38,747 nt of DNA from Desulfobacca sp. (lineage in GTDB: Bacteria; Desulfobacterota; Desulfobaccia; Desulfobaccales; Desulfobaccaceae): the NCBI GenBank assembly GCA_028695935.1, contig JAQVHY010000013.1, positions 1 through 38,747 on the forward strand, read 5' to 3'. How positions within the stretch are numbered: the first letter of the stretch is position 1; every line of letters starts with the position of its first letter. Shown here in pieces: positions 26,207 to 34,036 of the stretch. Made by a program: the position numbers and the translations under genes. The notes under the pieces are model-generated. The model did not search any database. It was not told the DNA's origin and saw nothing but the letters and a program-made list of their open reading frames with translations.

Positions 26207-28051
26207 TTATTTCTTGATCTTACAGACCCCGGCCGGGCAGTGGCCCGCAATATGGGCCAGGTATTCGTCACGGAAACGCTCAATGGTAGTTTTGATAAAA
26301 AAGATCGGACTCATCGCCAAGGCGCAGTTGGCGGTATCGGCCATTACCTGGGCGACATGGATCATTTTATCCAGATCCGCTTCCTCGCCCCGCCCCCTGG
26401 CAATCTTGCAAATCAGATCGTAGAGAATCCGGGTACCCCGCCGACAGGGGAGACAGAAGCCACAGGACTCATGCTGGAAAAACTTCAGGATACAGCGGAC
26501 TACATCAATGATGCAGGTGTTCTCGTCCATGACCAACATGGTGCCCGAGCCCAAGGCCCCTCCGGCTTTGGCCATGGCGGCATATTCCATCGGGGTGTCA
26601 AGCTGCTCGTCGGTAAGGAACCCGAACGAGGTGCCGCCGGTCTGACAGGCCTTGAACTTCTTGCCGTCCCGGACCCCCTCGCCATATTTTTCGATCAACT
26701 CCCTTAAGCTCATGCCCAGATTGGCTTCCACCACCGCCGGGCGCTGGACATTTCCGACGACCTGGAAGATCTTGGTCCCGGCGGCGTCTTCGGTGCCTTT
26801 CTGCTTATACCATTCCCCGCCATGCAGGATAATCGACGGCACGCTGGACAGGGTCTCGACATTGTTGACGATGGTTGGTTTACCCCAGACGCCCACTACC
26901 CCTGGGAAGGGTGGTTTGACCCGGGGATTACCGCGCTTACCTTCGATCGATTCGATCAGCGCGGTTTCTTCGCCGCACACATAGGCCCCGCCGCCGGTCT
27001 GGACTTCGATAGTAAAATTGAAATCGGTGCCCAAAATACTTTTGCCCAGATAACCCTGCTGGGTGGCCTGATCAATGGCGTTTTGCAGCCTGAGCATGGA
27101 GAGATAATATTCACCCCGCACATAGATGTAGCCATGCGAGGCCCCCACCGCATAACCGGCGATGGCCATGCCCTCCAACACCCGGTGGGGATCGCCTTCC
27201 ATGATATAGCGATCTTTAATGGTGCCCGGCTCCCCTTCATCCGCATTACAGACGATATATTTCGGGGTGTTGGGATTGGGCAGGGTAAAGGACCACTTCA
27301 GCCCGGCCGGGAAGCCGGCCCCGCCCCGGCCTCTGAGACCGGAGGCCTTGGCTTCATTGACCACCTCTTCCGAGGTCATGGTGGTCACTGCCTTTTTCAG
27401 GGCCTCGTAACCGCCGCGGGCCAGATAGTCCTCAATTTTCATGGGGTCAATCTGGTCGACGTTCTGGAACAGGATCAATTCATCGGGACTGGGCGGGTAG
27501 GCACTTAAAGGGTTGGTAGTGCGGGGCAGGGTCCGGTAATCCACGGTTTTCCCGGCCCGGTAATCGGCAATGATCTGTTTCACCCGATCGGCGGTCAGAT
27601 TGCCGAACACCACCTCATTGATCTGCATGGCCGGGGCCACTTCGCATACCCCCAGACAGGCAGTCAGCTCCAGGGTAAACAGGCCGTCTTCAGTAGTCTG
27701 CCCCACTTTAATGCCCAACTCGGCCTTTAAAATGTCCAGGATATTATCGGCCCCACAGATATGACAGGGAGGTGATTCGCACATCCGGATGATATATTGG
27801 CCCCGGGGCGAGGTCGAATACATCGAGTAAAAGCTCAACACCCCATAAAGATAGCCATAGGGGATCTCCAGCTCCTGGGCGACTAACTGTAGGGCTTCCA
27901 GCGGCAGCCAGTTATGACAGATGTCTTGTACCGCATGCAAGATCGGTAATAGTTTGCCCCGCACCTGACTTAATCGGGCGCAAACCTCTTTTATGCTGCT
28001 CACCTGCTCGGGGGTCAATTCGGCGCTTACCGGCCTTTTCAATTCCACCAT
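26207..28051 (-). CDS. nuoEF: NuoE-NuoF fusion: NADH-oxidising module of complex I
   Basis: A single 614-residue protein joins NuoE (about 1-155) and NuoF (about 180-614). The NuoE part has the [2Fe-2S] ligands as C-x4-C (CESPPC) and C-x3-C (CLGVC). The NuoF part has the FMN/NADH site (GLRGRGGAGFPAGLKW, NADEGEPGTIKDR, GAYVCGEETALIESIEG) and the N3 [4Fe-4S] ligands (ESCGFCLPCRRGT and a Cys in TANCAL). It ends in H-C-P-A-G-V-C-K, which in HndC/HoxF-like relatives begins an extra ferredoxin domain, here cut short. ATG at 28051 is preferred (GAGG upstream); a TTG at 28066 extends the frame without a ribosome site. First gene of the operon. The fusion and its position ahead of nuoA are unusual. 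Confidence 0.95.
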   Translation of the reverse strand: MVELKRPVSAELTPEQVSSIKEVCARLSQVRGKLLPILHAVQDICHNWLPLEALQLVAQELEIPYGYLYGVLSFYSMYSTSPRGQYIIRMCESPPCHICGADNILDILKAELGIKVGQTTEDGLFTLELTACLGVCEVAPAMQINEVVFGNLTADRVKQIIADYRAGKTVDYRTLPRTTNPLSAYPPSPDELILFQNVDQIDPMKIEDYLARGGYEALKKAVTTMTSEEVVNEAKASGLRGRGGAGFPAGLKWSFTLPNPNTPKYIVCNADEGEPGTIKDRYIMEGDPHRVLEGMAIAGYAVGASHGYIYVRGEYYLSMLRLQNAIDQATQQGYLGKSILGTDFNFTIEVQTGGGAYVCGEETALIESIEGKRGNPRVKPPFPGVVGVWGKPTIVNNVETLSSVPSIILHGGEWYKQKGTEDAAGTKIFQVVGNVQRPAVVEANLGMSLRELIEKYGEGVRDGKKFKACQTGGTSFGFLTDEQLDTPMEYAAMAKAGGALGSGTMLVMDENTCIIDVVRCILKFFQHESCGFCLPCRRGTRILYDLICKIARGRGEEADLDKMIHVAQVMADTANCALAMSPIFFIKTTIERFRDEYLAHIAGHCPAGVCKIKK

Positions 28052-28141
28052 CTTAGCTAGCCTCAACCGGGAGAATGGTTATCTAATGAAAAAATCCACA
28101 ATCCTACCAACCAAACCAACTTATAATCCCAAGACAGGTAG

Positions 28142-28170
28142 TTTTTACGATCATCTGGCCTTTTTGTCAA
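28142..28170 (-). promoter_or_regulatory. Promoter of the nuo operon
   Basis: On the minus strand a perfect TTGACA (28170-28165) is followed after exactly 17 bases by TAAAAA (28147-28142). This leaves a leader of about 85 bases before the nuoEF ATG. The -10 is weak (4/6) but the -35 and spacing are ideal. No palindromic operator is evident. Confidence 0.55.
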
Positions 28171-28428
28171 GAATATTTTGTGACCAGAAGTTTTTTTTTA
28201 AATTTTCCTTAAAACTCTAAGAAGTTACGCTGCGAAGCCCTAGGAACCGGCCTGGTCCCAGCCAAATTCCGCCTCAAGCCAAAGCGTATGACAGTGATTT
28301 AATAAATAAAACAGGAACATATTATTTTTTAACTTAAAAAATTGATTCCACCCCCTTCCTCCGGAAACCTGAAGACCCCCGCAAATTACTAAATATTTCC
28401 TGGCTTAATTAAAATCTGCCTTATTTTT
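28171..28428. other. Gene-free spacer upstream of nuo
   Basis: These ~260 AT-rich bases hold no supported gene on either strand. No strong hairpin was seen. Part of it is probably the upstream promoter region of nuo and the 3' untranslated region of the divergently spaced, co-directional DUF218 gene. Confidence 0.4.
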
Positions 28429-28484
28429 AAACCTCAAACCTCAAACCTTGAACCTTGAACCTTGAACTTTGAACTTTGAACTCT
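28429..28484. repeat. Eight tandem 7-base units next to the DUF218 stop codon
   Basis: Eight consecutive heptamers run AAACCTC, AAACCTC, AAACCTT, GAACCTT, GAACCTT, GAACTTT, GAACTTT, GAACTCT. They drift by one base at a time along the array. The array abuts the stop codon (28487-28485) of the minus-strand DUF218 gene. It is a short microsatellite-like tandem repeat, prone to length change. Confidence 0.85.
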
Positions 28485-29039
28485 TCAAACCCGTCCCCCG
28501 CCGAGCAACTGTTGCCCCAGCAGTTTGACCCAGGCGCCCCCTTCCCGCAACACCAGCTTGCTCAGCCGACCGTAGCGCCGTCGTCGCCAGTAATCGGCAT
28601 AAAGACCGGGGACCGGCAAGGGGTGGAGGTACAACTGGTGGTCGGCCACCTGGCGGGCGAACAGATAGGCGGCCCGGTAGATATGCAGGCTATCGGTCAC
28701 CAGGCCCGCCTGGGTAAAACCCTTGTCTCTCAACAAGCGCACGGTGTTCTTGGCCGACTCCGCGGTGGTCAGGCTACCTTCCTCATAGAGCAGGCGCGCT
28801 GCCAGGTGCTGGCGGGTGGAGGCATCCCACTCGGATTCCGCCCAGCCCAATCCCCAGGTCGCCAGGGCCCGGGCTTCCGAAGTCGGGGTGCCGGGCTGCT
28901 GGCCGCCGCTCAGGATCAGGTAGCTTTGGGGATAATGCTCCACCGCTAAGCGCAGGGCATGGCTCACCCGAAACCGCGCCACCCGACCGGGATAGCCGTC
29001 CTTCCCGATCAGGCAACCCAAGATGATCAGGGCGTCCAT
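28485..29039 (-). CDS. DUF218/YdcF-family protein
   Basis: A 184-residue soluble protein of the YdcF/SanA/ElyC superfamily. It starts with a beta strand ending in a small-residue turn (DALIILGCLIG), then R..HAL.LA, LILSGGQQPG, E-A-R-A-L..., a later 'TTAESAKNTVRLL' block and LVTDSLHIYRA. These are the conserved positions of the fold (S-G-G, T-x-E-N/S-A, V-T-D-x-x-H-x-x-R-A). Family members act in envelope or polysaccharide-linked processes, but no biochemical role is settled. AGAGG precedes the ATG. There is no signal peptide or membrane helix, unlike SanA/ElyC. It is the last gene of the accessory cluster, 76 bases after the HEPN gene. Confidence 0.85.
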   Translation of the reverse strand: MDALIILGCLIGKDGYPGRVARFRVSHALRLAVEHYPQSYLILSGGQQPGTPTSEARALATWGLGWAESEWDASTRQHLAARLLYEEGSLTTAESAKNTVRLLRDKGFTQAGLVTDSLHIYRAAYLFARQVADHQLYLHPLPVPGLYADYWRRRRYGRLSKLVLREGGAWVKLLGQQLLGGGRV

Positions 29040-29115
29040 ATCGCCTCTAATCCCTCTTTAACTTTCGATGTAATGAGTAGAACCAAACTTTCCCAAAGTG
29101 TTTAAGATTAATTTT

Positions 29116-29508
29116 TTAGCGGGTTCGGCTCCTTAGAAATTCTTCGGTCATGGATAGGAATCTCTCAGCCTTAGCTTGTAAATCTTGAACCGCGCTATCA
29201 TCGATGCCGGTCAAAATTTCGTAGTCACTGATTTGCCGTTTTTCAAAAGCCTCTCGCAGCCATTGATGCAGCTCTTTGGGCATCAGGCCAGCTTTAATAA
29301 AAAGCCGGGCAAATGCCGAAATAACCGCCCGGTGGCTGGAAAAGGCTTTACCTTCGCCCAGTAATAGGGCTTCCGCAGCATAAAACATAGCATAATAAAG
29401 CCTGGAGATAGCAGAATCATAATCATGCTGAATCCTCAAGATTTCCGCAGAATCAAGATAACGGCGTGATTTCCCCAGCAAGCCGTTGATTTCCTCAGCC
29501 AAGGTCAC
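29116..29508 (-). CDS. HEPN-domain protein (partner of MNT nucleotidyltransferase)
   Basis: A 130-residue all-helical HEPN protein starting at the GTG at 29508, which overlaps the upstream stop as GTGA. The longer frame from 29568 would overlap the MNT gene by 64 bases and lacks a rationale. The body shows SAISRLYYAMFYAAEALLLG, a second helix block SSHRAVISAFARLFIKAGL, and the closing EKRQISDYEI with the conserved Arg and D-Y. In two-gene MNT-HEPN modules the HEPN protein is the toxin-like (often RNase) partner and the MNT protein its inhibitor, in several cases by nucleotidylating it. A canonical R-x4-6-H is not obvious here, so RNase activity is uncertain. Confidence 0.85.
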   Translation of the reverse strand: MTLAEEINGLLGKSRRYLDSAEILRIQHDYDSAISRLYYAMFYAAEALLLGEGKAFSSHRAVISAFARLFIKAGLMPKELHQWLREAFEKRQISDYEILTGIDDSAVQDLQAKAERFLSMTEEFLRSRTR

Positions 29509-29840
29509 AGTAGGATTCCTTCCCGCCGGATATTCTTGAAGAGTGGACTTTGTCGGTTCTGCAGCCACGCTTCCGGGACCGGGAAAACCGCGATCAAAAG
29601 ATCATACCGCAAGCACAGATCGGAAACTAGCTCACTGAGCCGGTTGATCTCAGCGCAGGGGTTAACTTCACCTTTAAGGACAATCAGGAGGTCGACATCG
29701 GAATCAGCACGGTAATCGCCACGCGCATGAGAGCCATAAAGATATAGGCCACGGAAGCGAGGGCCGTAAATCTGCTCTAAAGATAGCCGCAGTTCCGCTA
29801 ATGCCTGCTGTACTGCTTGGGGAAGTTCACCTTTTAGCAC
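29505..29840 (-). CDS. Minimal nucleotidyltransferase (MNT), antitoxin-like
   Basis: A 111-residue protein with the polymerase-beta-type nucleotidyltransferase signature GSHARGDYRADSDVDLLIV: G-S, then D-x-D in the first metal-binding strand. Further conserved acidic residues follow ('DLCLRYDLLIAVFPV'). GTG start at 29840 with GGGAG 10 bases upstream. The gene ends in GTGA overlapping the HEPN start, which is the usual MNT-HEPN toxin-antitoxin layout. It probably modifies or binds its HEPN neighbour. The gene lies 37 bases after the KptA-like gene. Confidence 0.88.
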   Translation of the reverse strand: MLKGELPQAVQQALAELRLSLEQIYGPRFRGLYLYGSHARGDYRADSDVDLLIVLKGEVNPCAEINRLSELVSDLCLRYDLLIAVFPVPEAWLQNRQSPLFKNIRREGILL

Positions 29841-29877
29841 ACCGCTAGTTCTCCCGGGTAATGGACGCCGGAATGGG

Positions 29878-30633
29878 TTAACGCGGCTGGCGGCGGCGCT
29901 GACGCCGTTCGGCCCGCGCCTGCTCTTTCCACTCCGGTCCTTTTTTCCGCCGCTGCTCTTTGCTGCGGTTTACCGGCCTACCTTGAATATCCAGTAGCAC
30001 TGATCCGGGGATGGCAGTTGTATGCCTGAGTTCTTCAGGGGTAGAAGGTTTCGGGGCCGGTTTCTTCGCTTCTTCTTTCGGACAGGGTGGTACCTGGAGG
30101 AAATTCAGCGGGATCGCGGTGGTTAGAAATAGCTCTTCGCCATAGCGGTAAAATTGGCTACCTACCGCGGCCGCGGCCTGGGCCTGGACCGTGACCAGCA
30201 CTGCCTGGGGATCGCGGCGCTGACCGATGCGCTGGGCCATCTCGACATTTCGGGCCAGGATTAGTTGACCGTCGGGCGTTGGCCGCAGTCCCTGCTGGGC
30301 CACCACGGCATGGGACTTGCGGGTAATCGCCCGATAGAGCAGGGCGGGCGGCCACTCACTTTCCGCGGCGCGGCAGAGCGCGGCACCAGCAGGTAGGCTT
30401 CGGATAAGATTAGCGGAAATTTCAAAACGGCGCGGAGTAAGAAGGTAAACCGCGTCCTGCAGATGCGAACGCCGGACAAACCCCCAGCCCGGCTCCTCGC
30501 TCAAGGCCCGGAGCAGCTCTTTAATAGGCAGCCAGCCTTGGGCGTCCAACACCAGGCCGAACTCATCCGGCCGATGGCTGAGGATGTAAGTCAACATCCG
30601 GCCCAGCGATTCTAACCGTTGTGGCGGCCGCAT
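29878..30633 (-). CDS. Divergent Tpt1/KptA-like (RNA 2'-phosphotransferase fold) protein
   Basis: A 251-residue protein; the ATG at 30633 has GGGAG six bases upstream (a GTG at 30645 is in frame). Residues ~1-185 align by eye with KptA/Tpt1: L-T-Y-I-L-S-H-R-P-D-E-F-G-L-V-L-D-x-x-G-W, then RRFEIS, and LLYRAITRKSHAVVAQQGLRP. The fold normally uses NAD+ to remove a 2'-phosphate from RNA. Several signature residues differ: the RH dyad is S-H, the QGHS segment is gone, the H-G-T of the NAD site is R-A-I, and the R-x-H-V-H-L-S motif is lost. A Lys/Arg-rich tail (~185-251) is added. It may bind NAD or RNA without the classic reaction. It lies 10 bases below the nuclease-like gene. Confidence 0.75.
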   Translation of the reverse strand: MRPPQRLESLGRMLTYILSHRPDEFGLVLDAQGWLPIKELLRALSEEPGWGFVRRSHLQDAVYLLTPRRFEISANLIRSLPAGAALCRAAESEWPPALLYRAITRKSHAVVAQQGLRPTPDGQLILARNVEMAQRIGQRRDPQAVLVTVQAQAAAAVGSQFYRYGEELFLTTAIPLNFLQVPPCPKEEAKKPAPKPSTPEELRHTTAIPGSVLLDIQGRPVNRSKEQRRKKGPEWKEQARAERRQRRRQPR

Positions 30634-30655
30634 TATAGCTCCCACAATTTTATTT

Positions 30656-31651
30656 TTAAGCCTCAGAAACAGAAGACAATAAGCTAGAAAGAGCCTTTAT
30701 TTCGTCCTCTAGCAATGCCGTTATTTTCCCCACCCGATCATCTGAGAGGAGTATATGTTGCTCAATATTTGATAATAAATAAGAATCCATTGTGTCAATT
30801 TTTTTATGCAATTGTCGAAAACCCGCCGTCAATCTATCATCCCATTTTGTATCAACTCCAAAACAGAGAGGGACGGCGTTTTTCTCCCAGTAAGCCTGCC
30901 ATAGTCCAAACCAGAGGACATTTAGATTATTAATTTGCACATAAAACCCAAATTCACCATTATTCCACCATTCTTTATTAAAAGATCTATTTACCTGATA
31001 AGTTTTCTCAAGCTCAGATTGTACTTGCTTAATTAGGTTAAGTATTGCTTTAATCCCCCTAGCAGTTTCCGATTTATACATGACTTCGATCTCCTCATAT
31101 TTGAGTCTTAAGATGGGCTTTTCGAACCATTTGTGCAGAAGGCGGTAAAAATCGTTTATGTAAGTATTCATACTTGGCAAGCCGCATTTATCCAGCCGGC
31201 TTAACAAGTCTTCCCAGAAACAAATTGTTATAATGACATCCTGATTTTTATTCCTCCAGGCAGATATCCGGTCTCTTAATTCGGCAAGATGCCGGTAGCA
31301 CCTTGGCAAAAAGACTACTAATATACGTTCTCCTGCGAATTGTGAACCACTTAGGGAATCAAGGTAGATTTCAGGTTGAGCGTCTGTCAACTGGGTGTAG
31401 AGGGAAGTTTTTACTTCTACAAGAAGGCTTAGTTTTTCATTCAACACGGACAGGTCTGGTCTTACACCTCCAATGTTCTGCTGTAAAAACATGTCCTCCC
31501 AATCGACATGTTCTGCCCCGAATTTTCCGTTTGTGAGAAAGCCTATAAGTTCATTCCTGAATAGAGGATAGGCGGATAAAGCATATAAAAACCTGGTTAC
31601 CTCATTTTCACTTGAGATAATTTCTGCCAAGATGTTAGGTGAGTTACCCAT
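30656..31651 (-). CDS. Putative PD-(D/E)XK-type nuclease, otherwise unknown
   Basis: A 331-residue protein from the ATG at 31651, which has GGAG 8 bases upstream. TTG 31684 and ATG 31675 extend the frame but have no ribosome site. The likely catalytic core is R-P-D-L-S-V-L-N-E-K-L-S-L-L-V-E-V-K-T (D then E-x-K, residues ~65-85), preceded by S-E-N-E-V-T-R-F near the N-terminus as in PDDEXK_4-like proteins. The C-terminal ~180 residues are largely helical with no recognised domain. Coding DNA here is visibly more AT-rich than in the nuo genes. It is first in the accessory cluster. I do not recognise a named family; nuclease activity is inferred from one motif. Confidence 0.65.
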   Translation of the reverse strand: MGNSPNILAEIISSENEVTRFLYALSAYPLFRNELIGFLTNGKFGAEHVDWEDMFLQQNIGGVRPDLSVLNEKLSLLVEVKTSLYTQLTDAQPEIYLDSLSGSQFAGERILVVFLPRCYRHLAELRDRISAWRNKNQDVIITICFWEDLLSRLDKCGLPSMNTYINDFYRLLHKWFEKPILRLKYEEIEVMYKSETARGIKAILNLIKQVQSELEKTYQVNRSFNKEWWNNGEFGFYVQINNLNVLWFGLWQAYWEKNAVPLCFGVDTKWDDRLTAGFRQLHKKIDTMDSYLLSNIEQHILLSDDRVGKITALLEDEIKALSSLLSSVSEA

Positions 31652-31930
31652 AAATAAATCTCCATTTCTAGCCATAAAAATCAAGTTTTTTTGGTTTGTT
31701 AGTTGAGATATTGGGTTTAGCCTTATCGCTAAGCCTATGGTTTTATTAGATCACGGGTTGTGTAAAAACATATGGTACTGGTACTACAGTTTATTTTATA
31801 AATCAATCACCAACTAAAAATTGTATTATCTGAGTTGGGAGTAAACCTTGGTTTCACCTATATAGGTTGGATAAGCATAGCAGGTTCTTATAATTTGTTA
31901 AAACTGAATTATGTTTGAATAATGTAATAA
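31652..31930. promoter_or_regulatory. AT-rich gap before the nuclease-like gene, with palindromes
   Basis: About 250 bases without a supported gene. It contains an inverted repeat TTAGC/GCTAA (31717-31732, 6-base loop) near the nuclease-like gene and a perfect 12-bp palindrome ACCTATATAGGT (31856-31867). These could be an operator for the accessory cluster or the 3' end of the TonB receptor transcript. No clear promoter hexamers or terminator were identified. Confidence 0.35.
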
Positions 31931-34036
31931 TTAAAATTTAAAGTCCAAATTAAACCGGACATTGCGGCCCGGCTGTTCGTTGAGCCAGGTGACCTCAGAG
32001 AGATGGTCATGATAGCTTTTATCGGTCAGATTAGCCACCATCAGGGTCAGATGCAGATGTTGGCGATAGGTGGCGGCAGCCGACCAGGTAAAAGTGGTAT
32101 AGCCCCCGGTAGGCTCTTCCCAGGGTGCGACCTTACCCTGGCGGGCCGCGGTCAGTCCGGCTATTTCGGTCCACAGTTCCCAGTCCGGTTGAATTTTTCG
32201 CTCATAGCGCAGGCCATAATTACTTTTTAAGGGCGGTAGATCCGGGAGATCAGTGGAATGGGTCTGGTCCTTACCGCGCACGTAACTGAGATTGGCAAAC
32301 AGGGCAACACCGGACCCCAGGTCAAACTCCCCCTCGGCTTCGACCCCATAGAGCAAGGCCCGGCCCACATTCTCCCAGTTGGCGATTTCCAGGCCGCTGG
32401 CCGGGTCAAAAATGCCGGTACGGCGTTTAATGATATAATCGGCAATTTCGTTGCGGAACAGGCTCAAGGTGCCCTGAAAACGGGAAAATCTGGCCTTCAA
32501 GCCGAGATCCAGGTTGAAGCTGGTTTCGGGCTTGAGATTGGGATTGCCGATATCTACGGTCTCCTGATGGGGGCCGTAAAAGAAGCGTTCAAGCAGCGTC
32601 GGAGCCCGAAAGGCCCGACCGACATTGGCGACCAGGTTGAGGTGGGGGTTCAACCGATATAACCATCCCAGGTTGCCGCTCACCGCGGTGTCATCCTCGG
32701 TAGTGGCCCGGACCGGATGTAAGTCCAACTCCCCACAGGCCGACCGGATCCAGTCAAACCGGGCTCCGGGGGTCAGAGACAGGCGTGAGTTCAGGCTGAT
32801 GTCGTCCTGAACATACAGACCAACGCCGGTGCGGTCGGCATCGGGAATCACTCCGGGGAGGGGCCGGGGCAGCCAACCACCCGGAGTAATCAGCCAGCGG
32901 TCCCGGGTCGAAGTGACATCTTCCCGGAACCATTGCAGGCCGGTGGTGAACCGGTGTCGCTCGCCCCAGGTAACGTTGGCCTGGGGCTGCAAGTTCCAGG
33001 TATTGATGTCCAGAAAAACCTCTTGAGCCACGGTCGGCGGGGCCGGGTTGAGGAGGTGCATATGCCGTTGATGGCGCTGAAACGCCGCGTCAATCTTGAT
33101 CTCCGGGCAAAACTCGGCAATCTCATAGCGGCGATAAGTCCCCTGGGCCATGACCTGGACTTCGTCTTGAAAATAACTCTCTTGGGCCGTGCGATTCGGC
33201 ACCCCGATATCGGCTTGAGTACCCCAGGCCGACAAGGCCAGTTCGCTCTGCGGCCAGGCCAGATTGCCGCCGCCACTTAAGGTAAAACCCCGGTAAAAGC
33301 TGTGCGGCAGGTTGCCGCTGGGGGTTTTGATATCACCGGTATTACGATAGACACTGTTAAAAAACAGATTGACGTTATTATATCCGGCCTGCAGATTAGC
33401 GGTGTGCTCCAGGCCGTCGTTGGCACTGTTGACCCCGCCCCCTAAGGAGAACTGCGCGCGCCCTCCGGGGCGCTCCTCAACTTTGGCCTGGCGGGTAATG
33501 AGATTGATCACCCCTCCCAAGGCGTCCGAGCCATAAAGCACCGAGCCCGGGCCCCGCACCACTTCGATGCGCTCGATCTGCTCCGGATCGATGGACAGGC
33601 GATGATTGCCCCCGCCCCGCTGTTCCGATAGCCGGATGCCATCCACCAGGACCAACACCCGGTCGTCAAAGAGGCCCCGGATCATAGGCCGGACTATACC
33701 GGGGCCGGTGGTGGAGGCATCTACTCCGGCCTGCCGCTTGAAGAGGTCGGCCATCGAAATGGGCTGCTCACGTTCGATCTGCTGCCGCAAGATGACATTA
33801 ACCGGCAGCGAGGTGTCAAAGGCCGGGGTTTCGGTGCGGGTCGCAGTGACCACCACCGCTTCCAGTTGCACCGTATCGGCCTTTTCCGGTTCGGCGACGG
33901 ATACGGCTGATTGCTCATCTTGATGGCTATCTAAGCTGATAATTTCGGATTCGGCATAGACCGGGAGCGGCCCGCACCATAGGCCGATAATGATCAGGGC
34001 CACTATTACCTTATGCTGGTTAAGAATGGCGAACAT
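31931..34036 (-). CDS. TonB-dependent outer-membrane receptor
   Basis: Outer-membrane receptor of 701 residues. A signal peptide covers about 1-28 with cleavage at V-Y-A-E. A TonB box lies in QLEAVVVTATRTE. The plug domain (about 60-170) has the 'VVRGPGSVLYGSDALGGVINLIT' signature. The 22-strand barrel follows and ends in Phe (NFRFNLDFKF-type end). It is the last gene of a metal-uptake unit and has a perfect AGGAGG before the ATG. Given the linked Zur-like regulator and ZnuABC, the likely cargo is zinc or a metal complex. It is not obviously His-rich like ZnuD, so the substrate is an inference; cobalamin or siderophore use cannot be excluded. Confidence 0.93.
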   Translation of the reverse strand: MFAILNQHKVIVALIIIGLWCGPLPVYAESEIISLDSHQDEQSAVSVAEPEKADTVQLEAVVVTATRTETPAFDTSLPVNVILRQQIEREQPISMADLFKRQAGVDASTTGPGIVRPMIRGLFDDRVLVLVDGIRLSEQRGGGNHRLSIDPEQIERIEVVRGPGSVLYGSDALGGVINLITRQAKVEERPGGRAQFSLGGGVNSANDGLEHTANLQAGYNNVNLFFNSVYRNTGDIKTPSGNLPHSFYRGFTLSGGGNLAWPQSELALSAWGTQADIGVPNRTAQESYFQDEVQVMAQGTYRRYEIAEFCPEIKIDAAFQRHQRHMHLLNPAPPTVAQEVFLDINTWNLQPQANVTWGERHRFTTGLQWFREDVTSTRDRWLITPGGWLPRPLPGVIPDADRTGVGLYVQDDISLNSRLSLTPGARFDWIRSACGELDLHPVRATTEDDTAVSGNLGWLYRLNPHLNLVANVGRAFRAPTLLERFFYGPHQETVDIGNPNLKPETSFNLDLGLKARFSRFQGTLSLFRNEIADYIIKRRTGIFDPASGLEIANWENVGRALLYGVEAEGEFDLGSGVALFANLSYVRGKDQTHSTDLPDLPPLKSNYGLRYERKIQPDWELWTEIAGLTAARQGKVAPWEEPTGGYTTFTWSAAATYRQHLHLTLMVANLTDKSYHDHLSEVTWLNEQPGRNVRFNLDFKF

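Noticed and set aside
26822-27508. 228-codon plus-strand frame
   Set aside because: Antisense shadow of the NuoEF fusion, whose motifs are unmistakable.
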